Source: Legionella rubrilucens (lineage in GTDB: Bacteria; Pseudomonadota; Gammaproteobacteria; Legionellales; Legionellaceae). From it: a stretch of 64,000 bases of DNA. This document shows positions 35,358-43,683 of this stretch, piece by piece. The first letter of the stretch is position 1. Each line of letters begins with the position of its first letter. The translations under genes and the position numbers were made by a program. The notes beneath the pieces were generated by a model. The model was not told the origin of the DNA and made no database searches. It worked only from the letters and a program-made list of their open reading frames with translations. The stretch is from positions 209,102 through 273,101 of the forward strand of contig NZ_LNYT01000020.1 of the NCBI RefSeq assembly GCF_001468125.1. The letters are read 5' to 3'.

Positions 35358-36272
35358 ATGATAAAACAAAGAACTCCTAAGAAAGTAATTCAAGCAACAG
35401 GTGTAGGCTTGCATTCAGGCGAAAAAGTTCTTCTTACTCTGCGCCCGGCACCCATCAATACCGGTATTGTTTTCAGACGCACCGATTTAAATCCACCCGT
35501 TGAAATTCCTGCTTCCTACGACAACGTGGGCGATACCATGCTCTGCACCTCCCTGCACCGAAACGGTGTGAAGGTCGCAACCGTTGAGCATCTGCTCTCA
35601 GCGCTGGCTGGATTGGGCATTGATAATGCCTATGTGGATGTCAATGCGCCAGAAATCCCCATCATGGATGGCAGCGCGGCTCCCTTTGTCTTTTTAATTC
35701 AATCCGCGGGAATCCGTGAACAGAGCGCTGCCAAGCGTTTTATCCGCATATTGAAACCCATACGCGTGGAAGACAAGGACAAATACGTCCAGTTTTTGCC
35801 GTACAATGGCTATAAAATCTCATTTACCATCGATTTTGATCATCCAGCATTTAACGGCCGGCCGCAAAAAGCGAGCTTCGATTTTTCCGATACGTCCTAT
35901 GTAAAAGAAGTATGCCGCGCCAGAACCTTTGGCTTCTTGTCCGATTATGAAAAACTGCGTGAAAATGATTTAGCGAAAGGCGGCAGCATGGACAATGCCA
36001 TTGTGGTTGACGATTACCGCGTGCTCAATGATGACGGCTTGCGCTTCGAAGGTGAATTTGTCGCTCACAAGGTCCTTGATGCCATTGGCGATTTGTATTT
36101 ACTAGGATGCGGCCTGATTGGCGCGTTTGAAGGCTACAAATCCGGGCATGAGTTGAACAATCGCCTGCTCAGGGAATTGATGGTTCGTCAGGATGCCTGG
36201 GAATACACCTATTTTGATGCTGAAAATTACCAACCCGCGGTTGTTCCTGATTTCTTCCCTGTTGAAGCCTAA
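35358..36272 (+). CDS. lpxC: UDP-3-O-acyl-N-acetylglucosamine deacetylase
   Basis: LpxC commits the pathway to lipid A by zinc-dependent deacetylation. The 304-residue protein begins '[21 protein letters not shown]' in character. It keeps the zinc His in '[18 protein letters not shown]' (about 75-92) and the '[14 protein letters not shown]' motif (about 238-251), and 'SGHELNN' supplies the catalytic His near 265. ATG 35358 gives the E. coli length; an in-frame GTG 42 nt upstream would add unrelated residues. Being last in the dcw group before dciA is the usual order in many gammaproteobacteria. Confidence 0.97.
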   Translation: MIKQRTPKKVIQATGVGLHSGEKVLLTLRPAPINTGIVFRRTDLNPPVEIPASYDNVGDTMLCTSLHRNGVKVATVEHLLSALAGLGIDNAYVDVNAPEIPIMDGSAAPFVFLIQSAGIREQSAAKRFIRILKPIRVEDKDKYVQFLPYNGYKISFTIDFDHPAFNGRPQKASFDFSDTSYVKEVCRARTFGFLSDYEKLRENDLAKGGSMDNAIVVDDYRVLNDDGLRFEGEFVAHKVLDAIGDLYLLGCGLIGAFEGYKSGHELNNRLLRELMVRQDAWEYTYFDAENYQPAVVPDFFPVEA

Positions 36273-36317
36273 ACACAAGGCTTTGCTTCTGCAGCGATCG
36301 CCCATGCCAATGCGCCG

Positions 36318-36788
36318 CTAGGTTTTATTGTCCTGTGCCAGTTTGTAAAGCGCTTCCTGAAGCGGCGGATAAAGACAGGTTTCTCCCGCCTGTTGAATGG
36401 CTGTACGCGCCTTGTCAGACAGCGGCCGGCATTTTCTTTTGATACCCGAACTTAATTCAACTTCAGGCTCGATAATTTTAATCTGAATGGACAGAAGCTG
36501 ATAAAACCCTGCCTCTTTGCGCAACCGATCACGCAACGTCGGAAGCTCGTAGCGTAGCGGTGTAGCAAAGGCAGGATCGGTCAGTGCCAGAACCAGACAG
36601 CCACGATTGAAACTGCCCACGGTGCAATGAGCATGAAGCGAAGGACTCAAATACAATTTCAGCTTGTCACTCAACTCATTGAGCTTCATGCTCTGTTCGC
36701 AGAGAGCAGCGAGTTGTTTATTCAGGCATTGATTAACGGGGCGCATACGGACAGGTAGCCGGATTAGGATGAACCGATCTGGGAGCAT
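36318..36788 (-). CDS. dciA: DUF721/DciA family protein (helicase loader)
   Basis: DciA proteins help load the replicative helicase DnaB and are the ancestral counterpart of phage-derived DnaC. The 156-residue product contains the DUF721 domain at about residues 16-115, with 'LNKQLAALCEQSMKLNELSDKL', 'VGSFNRGCLVLALTDPAFATPLRYELPTLRDRLR'-type hydrophobic and basic pattern, and a variable C-terminal tail. The locus next to lpxC matches that of the DUF721 gene in Pseudomonas. ATG 36746 is an alternative start. It overlaps the first possible codons of the divergent PH-domain gene. Confidence 0.85.
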   Translation of the reverse strand: MLPDRFILIRLPVRMRPVNQCLNKQLAALCEQSMKLNELSDKLKLYLSPSLHAHCTVGSFNRGCLVLALTDPAFATPLRYELPTLRDRLRKEAGFYQLLSIQIKIIEPEVELSSGIKRKCRPLSDKARTAIQQAGETCLYPPLQEALYKLAQDNKT

Positions 36789-36843
36789 AGCAAATTTATT
36801 GCATCTCCTCTATGATATGGCAATAAGAATAATGAGGATACCA

Positions 36844-37278
36844 ATGAAGGAAAAAGCCGATACGAATGTTGTCTATGAAGCAGGACTCCATTTAGTCCTT
36901 TTTTTCTGGCCGGCGATGCTGGCATTGGCGGGCATGCTCATCGGTATCGAGTTTGAACAATTAAAAGTGTTGTCTCTGTTCGTTGTTCTTTTCGCCTTAG
37001 CCTGGATAGGGATTACCTGGGTGACTTATCATTTTTCATCCCTGACCATTAAAAAAAAGCAGGTTATATTGCGCACGGGCGTGCTGGTGCGCCAGACTGT
37101 GGATATTCCGCTGACTAAAATTGAAACCATTGACATCCGCCAGTCCATCTTAGGCAGTCTGTTACGCTACGGGTCGCTCGTTATTACCGGAACAGGCGGA
37201 ACACGCTATTTAATCAATTACCTGGATAAACCCTTAACCTGTCGACGTTACATCGAACAATTAATGAATGAGCAATAA
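36844..37278 (+). CDS. Bacterial PH-domain membrane protein
   Basis: The 144-residue protein has two N-terminal transmembrane helices (about residues 17-36 and 41-62) followed by a bPH2-type (DUF304, YdbS-like) domain: 'SSLTIKKKQVILRTGVLVRQTVDIPLTKIETI' in character, then 'GSLVITGTGGT'. Its role is unknown; YdbS-type proteins are envelope proteins. The ATG at 36844 is selected for the AGGA eight nt upstream; longer in-frame starts run into dciA. Confidence 0.8.
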   Translation: MKEKADTNVVYEAGLHLVLFFWPAMLALAGMLIGIEFEQLKVLSLFVVLFALAWIGITWVTYHFSSLTIKKKQVILRTGVLVRQTVDIPLTKIETIDIRQSILGSLLRYGSLVITGTGGTRYLINYLDKPLTCRRYIEQLMNEQ

Positions 37279-37311
37279 GTCGCACCCTTTACCTGCCGTG
37301 TTTAAACCGAC

Positions 37312-38220
37312 ATGCCAGCCGCAGTCGTAAACCATTGGGCCATGCCCTTTCTCCCTGAGCCACTAGTGTGGGTGACGTCATTAAACCAGGGGCTTCAGCA
37401 CCACAATGAACTGGTGTGTTTACAGAATGGCAGCCTGTGGGTGGCCAAATTGTTTGCTTCATCGACCTGGTTGGGACTTACCCAACCAGAGCATCTTGAA
37501 TTCACAGAGGAATTGGCGGCGGAAGTGGCCACCCGTCTGGCCCTGACACAGCGAGCATTGCGTCCGCATGCCTCTGGCTTTCTTATCCCGGTGGGGAACC
37601 GGGTGGGTTTGCTCAAGCCCTATTGTCCCGGCAAAATCCACGAGCGATCATCACGCCATCGGGCAATCTGTTCAGGCAGAGCGCTGGCCGCCCTTCACCA
37701 ATTGGGATTTAAGCATCTTAAGGCACAACCCTTTCCTGCCATCGAAGTCGATGACGCATCCGCCTTGAGTTGGGTTTCCTCCCTGATCGACGAATGCAAT
37801 CAGCAACGCAATCACCGTGACCATGAGTGGGTGATCAGCCATCGCGACCTGCACAGCCACAACATTGTTTGGCAGGACAACCAACGCCTGTGTCTGCTGG
37901 ATTGGGAAAGTGCAGGGTTAATTCACCCGTTTGTGGAATTACTGGGCCTTGCACTGAATTGTGCCGGCGTGGTAGAACATCGCTTTGAGGCTTCGTTATA
38001 CACGGCTGTGTTGAAAGGGTATTTTGAACGCGCATCGCACCGGCATCATGCCGATGATATCCTGTGGCGCCAGATTTTTCATAGCTGGCTGCTCTGGTAT
38101 GCCTACTGTCTGAAACAGGGAAAACACCAGGAGGTGGAGGCGATCCTTACCACAATCAGTCATTTACAGAAATTACTTCCCTCCCTGAAAGCAATCTATA
38201 ACACGATAAGCGAGACGTGA
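37312..38220 (+). CDS. Aminoglycoside phosphotransferase-like (APH/choline kinase fold) protein
   Basis: The 302-residue protein carries the kinase catalytic loop 'SHRDLHSHNIVW' (about 179-190) and the Mg-binding 'LLDWESAG' (about 196-203), diagnostic for the APH/choline kinase superfamily. The N-lobe has 'LWVAKLF' as the probable ATP-Lys strand and the C-lobe is helical. The substrate cannot be deduced; small-molecule or sugar-amine kinases, rather than drug resistance, are the usual chromosomal role. It lies 3 nt ahead of ltaE, suggesting one transcript. Confidence 0.75.
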   Translation: MPAAVVNHWAMPFLPEPLVWVTSLNQGLQHHNELVCLQNGSLWVAKLFASSTWLGLTQPEHLEFTEELAAEVATRLALTQRALRPHASGFLIPVGNRVGLLKPYCPGKIHERSSRHRAICSGRALAALHQLGFKHLKAQPFPAIEVDDASALSWVSSLIDECNQQRNHRDHEWVISHRDLHSHNIVWQDNQRLCLLDWESAGLIHPFVELLGLALNCAGVVEHRFEASLYTAVLKGYFERASHRHHADDILWRQIFHSWLLWYAYCLKQGKHQEVEAILTTISHLQKLLPSLKAIYNTISET

Positions 38221-38223
38221 AAA

Positions 38224-39252
38224 ATGAAACGAATTGATTTTCGAAGCGATACGGTCACCCAGCCGACTGCAGGCATGATGAAAGCGATGATGGATGCAGA
38301 GTTAGGCGACGATGTGTTTGGCGAAGATCCGACTGTCAAAACGCTTGAGTCCATCCTCGCTGAGCATACCGCGATGGAAGCGGCTGTTTTTGCGCCATCG
38401 GGCACCCAGACTAACCTGATGGCCATCATGGCGCATTGTGAGCGCGGCGATGAATACATTGTCGGTCAGACAGCGCATACCTACATGTGGGAAGGCGGGG
38501 GTGCTGCTGCATTGGGCAGTGTGCAGCCGCAACCCCTTGATTTTGAGCGGGATGGAACCTTGTCGCTGTCTAAAGTAGCCATGGTTATCAAGCCTGTGGA
38601 AGATCATCATCCACGCAGCCGGCTGTTGTGCCTGGAAAATACCCTGTCCGGTAAAGCCTTACCGCTCGACTACCTGAAGACCATCCCTTCTTTTTGCCGC
38701 GAACACGGTTTAAGCGCGCATTTGGATGGTGCACGGGTGTTTAACGCGGTGGTGGATTCCGGGGTTGAGCTCCACGAAATCAGCCAGCACTTCGACTCCA
38801 TTTCCATCTGCCTGTCCAAAGGATTAGGGGCGCCCGTAGGCTCGGTTTTATGCGGCTCCCGCGAGCTGATTCGTAAAGCACGGCGTTGGCGCAAGGTACT
38901 GGGCGGCGGCATGCGGCAGGCGGGATTACTCGCCGCAGCCGGAATTTACGCACTCGAGCATCACGTGGCGCGGTTACAAGAGGACCATGATCACGCCCTG
39001 CTGCTGGCCGAGCAATTGGCAGGGATTGAACACATTCAGGTGGATAGCGTTTCAACCAATATTCTTTTCGTTAAAGTGAATGAGTCCTACCCGCAACTGC
39101 AGGCTCATCTTCACAGCCAGGGCATCCTTTGGCCAAAAAATCCCAACAAAAGCGGCCAGTTACGTTTAGTCACCCATTTGGACATTCACCGCGTCGACAT
39201 CGAACGAACCATTCAGGAAGCAAAAAAGTTCTATACTCAATCTAGGAGTTGA
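38224..39252 (+). CDS. ltaE: Low-specificity L-threonine aldolase
   Basis: This PLP enzyme splits L-threonine or allo-threonine to glycine and acetaldehyde. The 342-residue protein starts 'IDFRSDTVTQPTAGM', typical of the family. 'AVFAPSGTQTNLMAI' (about 57-71) and 'LSAHLDGARVFNA' (about 160) follow, and 'SICLSKGLGAPVGSVLCG' carries the PLP lysine near residue 199. Everything needed for activity is visible. It follows the APH-like gene by 3 nt, and a DUF2845 gene follows 19 nt later. Confidence 0.94.
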   Translation: MKRIDFRSDTVTQPTAGMMKAMMDAELGDDVFGEDPTVKTLESILAEHTAMEAAVFAPSGTQTNLMAIMAHCERGDEYIVGQTAHTYMWEGGGAAALGSVQPQPLDFERDGTLSLSKVAMVIKPVEDHHPRSRLLCLENTLSGKALPLDYLKTIPSFCREHGLSAHLDGARVFNAVVDSGVELHEISQHFDSISICLSKGLGAPVGSVLCGSRELIRKARRWRKVLGGGMRQAGLLAAAGIYALEHHVARLQEDHDHALLLAEQLAGIEHIQVDSVSTNILFVKVNESYPQLQAHLHSQGILWPKNPNKSGQLRLVTHLDIHRVDIERTIQEAKKFYTQSRS

Positions 39253-39271
39253 GCGTCCAAGGCGAGGCGAT

Positions 39272-39583
39272 ATGAAACGATTGATGATGCTGGCTGGCCT
39301 GTTAATGGCGTTAAGCCCAATGGCTGTCCAGGCCATGCGTTGCCAGCAATCCTTAGTTTATGAAGGCGACACCAAATTTGCCGTACTTAAAAAATGCGGT
39401 GAGCCTTTGGCTAAAGAAATCCGCGAAGATCGGCAGTTGCTGCTGGATGCCTGGGGTAACCCGGTGGGTGAAAGCATCCGGCAAATTGAGGTATGGACAT
39501 ACCAGAATTCCCCCAACGAGTTTGTCTACGAACTGACGTTTGAAAATGGCCGGGTGAAAAGCATTGATGCCAGCCGTCATTAG
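39272..39583 (+). CDS. DUF2845 family secreted protein
   Basis: A 103-residue precursor with a signal peptide (cleavage near 'VQAM', about residue 21). The DUF2845 pattern follows: one Cys pair ('RCQQSLVYEGDTKFAVLKKCGEP'-like spacing), then 'EVWTYQ' and a closing 'YELTFENGRVKSID'. Function unknown. Periplasmic location and a single disulfide are inferred. The call is by resemblance to this small family. Confidence 0.82.
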   Translation: MKRLMMLAGLLMALSPMAVQAMRCQQSLVYEGDTKFAVLKKCGEPLAKEIREDRQLLLDAWGNPVGESIRQIEVWTYQNSPNEFVYELTFENGRVKSIDASRH

Positions 39584-39587
39584 CCCG

Positions 39588-42500
39588 TTAACCCATTCGC
39601 AGCGGGGATTCTGAAAGGGCATCAGGCGCCATTTGTCTGATTTGCTTGTCGGAGCTTTCCTGCATTAACGTAATCGCGGTTTTTCCCTGATGGTTTTTTA
39701 GGGTGACATCGGCCCCGTAATCAATGAACATTTCAATGACCTCATGCCGGTGGGGTAGGGTATTGTCTTGAATCAAAGCCATCAACGGCGTATTGCTGTC
39801 TCTGGAAAGGGGGTCAACCCGAGCCCCATGCTCAAGCAGGCTGGCTAAGGGGGCAAGGCAGCGATTGCTGATTAGGTAATGCAAAAACGGTTGGCCATGA
39901 ATGTGAAGGTTATCAATGAGTTCCGGCCTGCATTGACGCAGGAGCAGCTGATATAAACGTTCATCGTAAGACAGAGCCAGTTTCACTAAAAGTTGTTGCA
40001 GGATTTGACGATCAGACGCTTGCGATAAGTCAAACTGATACTGACTGATAAGTAAGCGGTAACATTCCCGTTGTTCCTGAATCCCCCAGGGCGAATCGGC
40101 AAGCAGTTCAAAAACGGTTTTACCGCCTGCCGTAACCTGCCGCACATCCGCACCGGCACTGATTAATTTTCGCAAGGCCAGGGCATTGGCCTGTTCGGAC
40201 GCATGATGAATGGCCGCCATGCCCGTGGCATCAAGACGATGGAGGATGCCGTTTAAGCGGGCAATCACTACGTCCATGCACCGGGAATGGCTGAGAAAAG
40301 CCACTTTCAATGGGGTTTTCGCATAACCGCAGGTGATGAACAGCGAGGCACCATGATCCAGCAGGGTCAGAATAATGGCCTCACTGCCGGTTTGCAGGGC
40401 ATCAATCAACGGCAGGGTGTCAGAAACGATCGTATTGACATCGATTTTTGCTTGAGACAGCAGGCGTTGAATGAACGGCAGATCGTCTTTTTGAATGGCC
40501 TCCAGTAACAAACCGATTAACTGCCTGGCATTTGGATGAGCCAGTGCGGCCTGAAGAATGTCATTTTCGTTATTACGATAAGCTTGACGAATAAAACCGC
40601 TTAACTCATGAAGAGCAATGTCCGGTGAGGCTAAAAACAAGCCCAGGGCGTCATAAAAATGACTGTCTAAGGCCATTTTAATGGCTGAGCGGCCTGAGCG
40701 ATCCCTGGCGTGAATGTCACAAAAGCCATCGTTAAGCAGTCTTCTGATGGCGGGTAAACTGCGCGTCATGACGGCAATGTGCAAGGGGGTAAACTGGTTG
40801 GCTGATTGCTGCTGAAACCGGATCGCATCGGCCCGGCTTTTTGGGAATTCCTTTTCATCAAAAACAACAAAGGTCGACAGCTTAAGTTCATTAATGTCTT
40901 TCTGAAAACAAAAAACAGTGATGAGATAATTCGCCTGAGCCCCCGCGCCTTCAAACCAGTCCCGTAATTGCCGACTGACTGCCGGGGCGTGGGTACTTCC
41001 CTGTAATTTAAACGTAAAATTGCTGTCGTAATAAGCCAGCGAAAGGGCCTTTTCATTGTAGGCGGACGTGGTATGTCTCTCACCCATGAATTCAATGTGA
41101 ATGCCGGCTGGCATACGAGTCATGTAGGAAAGAATTTCCAGAAGTTCCGCCTCGCCTCGCACATAATTAAAGGGTTTTCCCTGTTCATCCCGGTTGTGTT
41201 CAGGTTCTACATAGAGAAGATGATACTGACTGTTTTCCTGCGAAACCCCCTTAATCAGGTCAAATTGTTTCTGGCGATCCGTTTGTCGCAGCGAATCAAT
41301 CGTTCGGAGTCCGGTGTGTTGGAACCAAAAGAGATCATTCGTCCATTGTTCAAACAATTCATCCAGGTTTTTATACCAGGCGGCCTGGGGCAGTGTCGGA
41401 TGAAAAGGCTTGAATAAATCGTCCTCGCTGCCATTCCAGCGGCTCATCAAGGCTAAGGTCGCAAAATAATAATCCCCCCGCTCGGCATAAAGGGAATGAA
41501 GAAAGGAAAACCCGTGGCAGTGGCCGTCGCGATCAAAATAACGGGTATCGCGGTAGTTGAGCTTCAGGCGGTAAAGCATGTTATCCAATACGGCGGCCTG
41601 ATGGATGGGGACCGGGAGATGGCCATAAGCCGCGTTCTGTTTAATCGACGTTAAATCCTGTCCTTCCGCCAGCAGGGGCAGCCATTCATCGCGCTGGTGC
41701 TGAAGGGCAAGATCAAAGGGGGTAAAACCGTACATGTTCCTGTGATGACGCAGAGCCGAAAATCCCGGCAGACCAAGCAGGTCGCTCACAAAAGGACAGC
41801 CGCTTTTCACAGCAAGGTGAAGAAGGCTATTACCAATTAAGTCATTATGCAGGCAGGTTGCGCCAAGCGTCAATAATCGTTCGGTTGTGCCTTTGTCGTG
41901 ATGGATGATGGCATAACTTAAGGCAGTGTTTTTTAAGCCGTCCTGTTGATTAATGGCCACATTTTGGCTTAATAAATAATCAATAACGCGGCCATGGCGA
42001 TTTTTTACTGCTTCAATCAATGCCGTTGTCCCACCCGGTGCACTGATGGCCCCCGCCTCTTCAAGCAGGTATTTCACAGTGTCCAATTGATCATTGGCTG
42101 CCGCAACGGCCAATAAGGGATTAACGATTTCGGGCGGTAAGGCGTGTTGCCTGATGGCTGATTTCAGAAAAGAGGTATCGCCCGTTTCAGCCGCCCGTGT
42201 TAATGAGGCCGGATGGATTTCGTCCTTTTGTTTGAAAAATTGACCGCTGCAGCGTGGCGTGCGGTAGTTTCTGGCTGAAGGGAAAGCGGCTTTTAACCAC
42301 TGCGCAATCACCTCTTTAAACCAGGCGGTTTGTTCAGGATTTCTCCGGCATTGGCTTAAATGGACATCGCTGCAATCCGCGTTCTCCATGAACAGCTTTT
42401 GTGCTGCTGCCAATTGACCGTTTTCCAGAGCCAGATGAATGGCTTGCTGGGAGAGATTATTCTTTATATCGATGTCGATGTTGTTTTTCAAGCATTCCCT

Positions 42501-42704
42501 GATCTTATCCAGGTCTCCCAATGCGGCAGCATAATGCAATAACGAGTTACCGTGGACATCGGTAAAATTGAAATCGGTTTTGTAGAGGGAATAAGGCGGA
42601 TAGGGATGGGCTGCTTCAAAAGCGCGCCGTTTAAGGATCAAGGCTTTTAATTGATTAAATCGCTGTAAATCACGGGTATGGGTTTGCGATGGGTTTATTG
42701 GCAT
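39588..42704 (-). CDS. Large ankyrin-repeat protein with central putative cysteine-peptidase domain; candidate Dot/Icm effector
   Basis: The 1,038-residue protein (ATG 42704; a TTG at 42725 is possible) has no signal peptide. Ankyrin-type repeats occupy about residues 50-330, e.g. 'GNSLLHYAAALGDLDKI' and 'GNSLLHLAVKSG', and again about 635-1015, e.g. 'FTPLHIAVMTRSLPAIRRLL' and 'HGARVDPLSRDSNTPLMALI'. Between them, roughly 360-630, is a non-ankyrin domain with Cys396 in 'DGHCHGFSFLHS', His544 in 'GERHTTSAY' and Asp560 in 'YYDSNF', an order and spacing like C58/papain-type peptidases. Ankyrin proteins of this size in Legionella are typically type IV secretion substrates (AnkH reportedly carries a cysteine-protease-like region). 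The catalytic claim is inference. Confidence 0.85.
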   Translation of the reverse strand: MPINPSQTHTRDLQRFNQLKALILKRRAFEAAHPYPPYSLYKTDFNFTDVHGNSLLHYAAALGDLDKIRECLKNNIDIDIKNNLSQQAIHLALENGQLAAAQKLFMENADCSDVHLSQCRRNPEQTAWFKEVIAQWLKAAFPSARNYRTPRCSGQFFKQKDEIHPASLTRAAETGDTSFLKSAIRQHALPPEIVNPLLAVAAANDQLDTVKYLLEEAGAISAPGGTTALIEAVKNRHGRVIDYLLSQNVAINQQDGLKNTALSYAIIHHDKGTTERLLTLGATCLHNDLIGNSLLHLAVKSGCPFVSDLLGLPGFSALRHHRNMYGFTPFDLALQHQRDEWLPLLAEGQDLTSIKQNAAYGHLPVPIHQAAVLDNMLYRLKLNYRDTRYFDRDGHCHGFSFLHSLYAERGDYYFATLALMSRWNGSEDDLFKPFHPTLPQAAWYKNLDELFEQWTNDLFWFQHTGLRTIDSLRQTDRQKQFDLIKGVSQENSQYHLLYVEPEHNRDEQGKPFNYVRGEAELLEILSYMTRMPAGIHIEFMGERHTTSAYNEKALSLAYYDSNFTFKLQGSTHAPAVSRQLRDWFEGAGAQANYLITVFCFQKDINELKLSTFVVFDEKEFPKSRADAIRFQQQSANQFTPLHIAVMTRSLPAIRRLLNDGFCDIHARDRSGRSAIKMALDSHFYDALGLFLASPDIALHELSGFIRQAYRNNENDILQAALAHPNARQLIGLLLEAIQKDDLPFIQRLLSQAKIDVNTIVSDTLPLIDALQTGSEAIILTLLDHGASLFITCGYAKTPLKVAFLSHSRCMDVVIARLNGILHRLDATGMAAIHHASEQANALALRKLISAGADVRQVTAGGKTVFELLADSPWGIQEQRECYRLLISQYQFDLSQASDRQILQQLLVKLALSYDERLYQLLLRQCRPELIDNLHIHGQPFLHYLISNRCLAPLASLLEHGARVDPLSRDSNTPLMALIQDNTLPHRHEVIEMFIDYGADVTLKNHQGKTAITLMQESSDKQIRQMAPDALSESPLRMG

Positions 42705-42741
42705 GGGAGTAACTCGCAAGCACAAGGTGCAAAAATGATGG

Positions 42742-42747
42742 ATTATA
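42742..42747 (-). promoter_or_regulatory. -10 box of the ankyrin gene
   Basis: On the minus strand GCTATAAT includes a perfect TATAAT hexamer (plus-strand 42742-42747), about 37 nt before the ATG at 42704. No good -35 is visible, so an activator may be needed. Confidence 0.4.
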
Positions 42748-42860
42748 GCTCATTTTGTTCATGAAGGGATGAAAAGCCGTTGACCTAAGCGATTGATCCC
42801 CCTCGAAATTCTCCAATCATCTGTTAAACTGATTAAACGAATGCTGAATAAAGGATTATT

Positions 42861-43679
42861 ATGCGTACGTTAATCATGGTGTTGTGCCTGGCATCCAGCC
42901 TGGTTTTTGCTGAAAAAGAAATTGCCATTACTATCGATGATTTGCCGCTGGTGGCATCGCGAATGGATACCCCAGGCAACCAACAGCGCGCCACGGAGCG
43001 GTTTAATAAAATCGTTCAAGCGCTTGTCGATAATAAAGTACCCGCCACCGGGTTTGTGATTGCCGGCGCCATCGAAAAAGGACAATGGGCTTTTCTTGAG
43101 CAATTTCGTCAGGCCGGTTTTGAATTGGGTAATCACACCTATTCGCACCGCAGCTTAAATCAGATTGGCGCCGATCGTTACATTGCCGACATCGAAAAAG
43201 CCGATAAAATCCTGAACCCGCTCATGACGGAGCCGAAGTATTTCCGCTATCCCTACCTGGCCGAAGGGGCCAACCAAACGCGGGAAAAGGTGCATCAATA
43301 CCTTGCCGAACACCATTACGTCATAGCGCCGGTGACCATTGACAGCGATGATTTCCGCTTCAACGAAATGGTTTATCGCGTGCCCTATCGTTCAAGGGAA
43401 GCCTACATTCAAAAGCTTAAACCCCGTTACTTAGCCTACATCTGGAATCGCACTCTGCGCGCAGAAAAGAAAGCTAAAAACAAGAATGCGAGGCAAATTC
43501 TGTTGTTGCATGCCAATGTACTGAACAGTTATGTGCTGGGCGATATCATTGCCATGTACCGGAAAAACGGCTATCAATTCATTACCTTGACGCAGGCTTT
43601 GGAAAATCCTGCGCCGGAACTTGATTTCTCATTTGAGAATGCGATTAGAAAAAACAAAGGAAGCCATTTCCCTTATTAA
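42861..43679 (+). CDS. Secreted NodB-type polysaccharide deacetylase
   Basis: The 272-residue precursor has a signal peptide (about residues 1-17). The NodB catalytic motifs are present: 'AITIDDLP' (Asp-Asp, about 22-29), 'GNHTYSH' (metal His pair, about 92-98), 'RYPYL' (about 127-131) and 'LLLHAN' near 214. Such enzymes remove N- or O-acetyl groups from cell-wall or surface sugars. The substrate here is unknown; peptidoglycan or a surface glycan is plausible. It stands alone between two minus-strand genes. Confidence 0.9.
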   Translation: MRTLIMVLCLASSLVFAEKEIAITIDDLPLVASRMDTPGNQQRATERFNKIVQALVDNKVPATGFVIAGAIEKGQWAFLEQFRQAGFELGNHTYSHRSLNQIGADRYIADIEKADKILNPLMTEPKYFRYPYLAEGANQTREKVHQYLAEHHYVIAPVTIDSDDFRFNEMVYRVPYRSREAYIQKLKPRYLAYIWNRTLRAEKKAKNKNARQILLLHANVLNSYVLGDIIAMYRKNGYQFITLTQALENPAPELDFSFENAIRKNKGSHFPY

Positions 43680-43683
43680 GCGA

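Noticed and set aside
39588-39640. Glu-rich (E-block) Dot/Icm secretion signal at the C-terminus of the ankyrin protein
   Set aside because: The last 25 residues contain few glutamates and no clear E-block, so secretion is not claimed from this signal.
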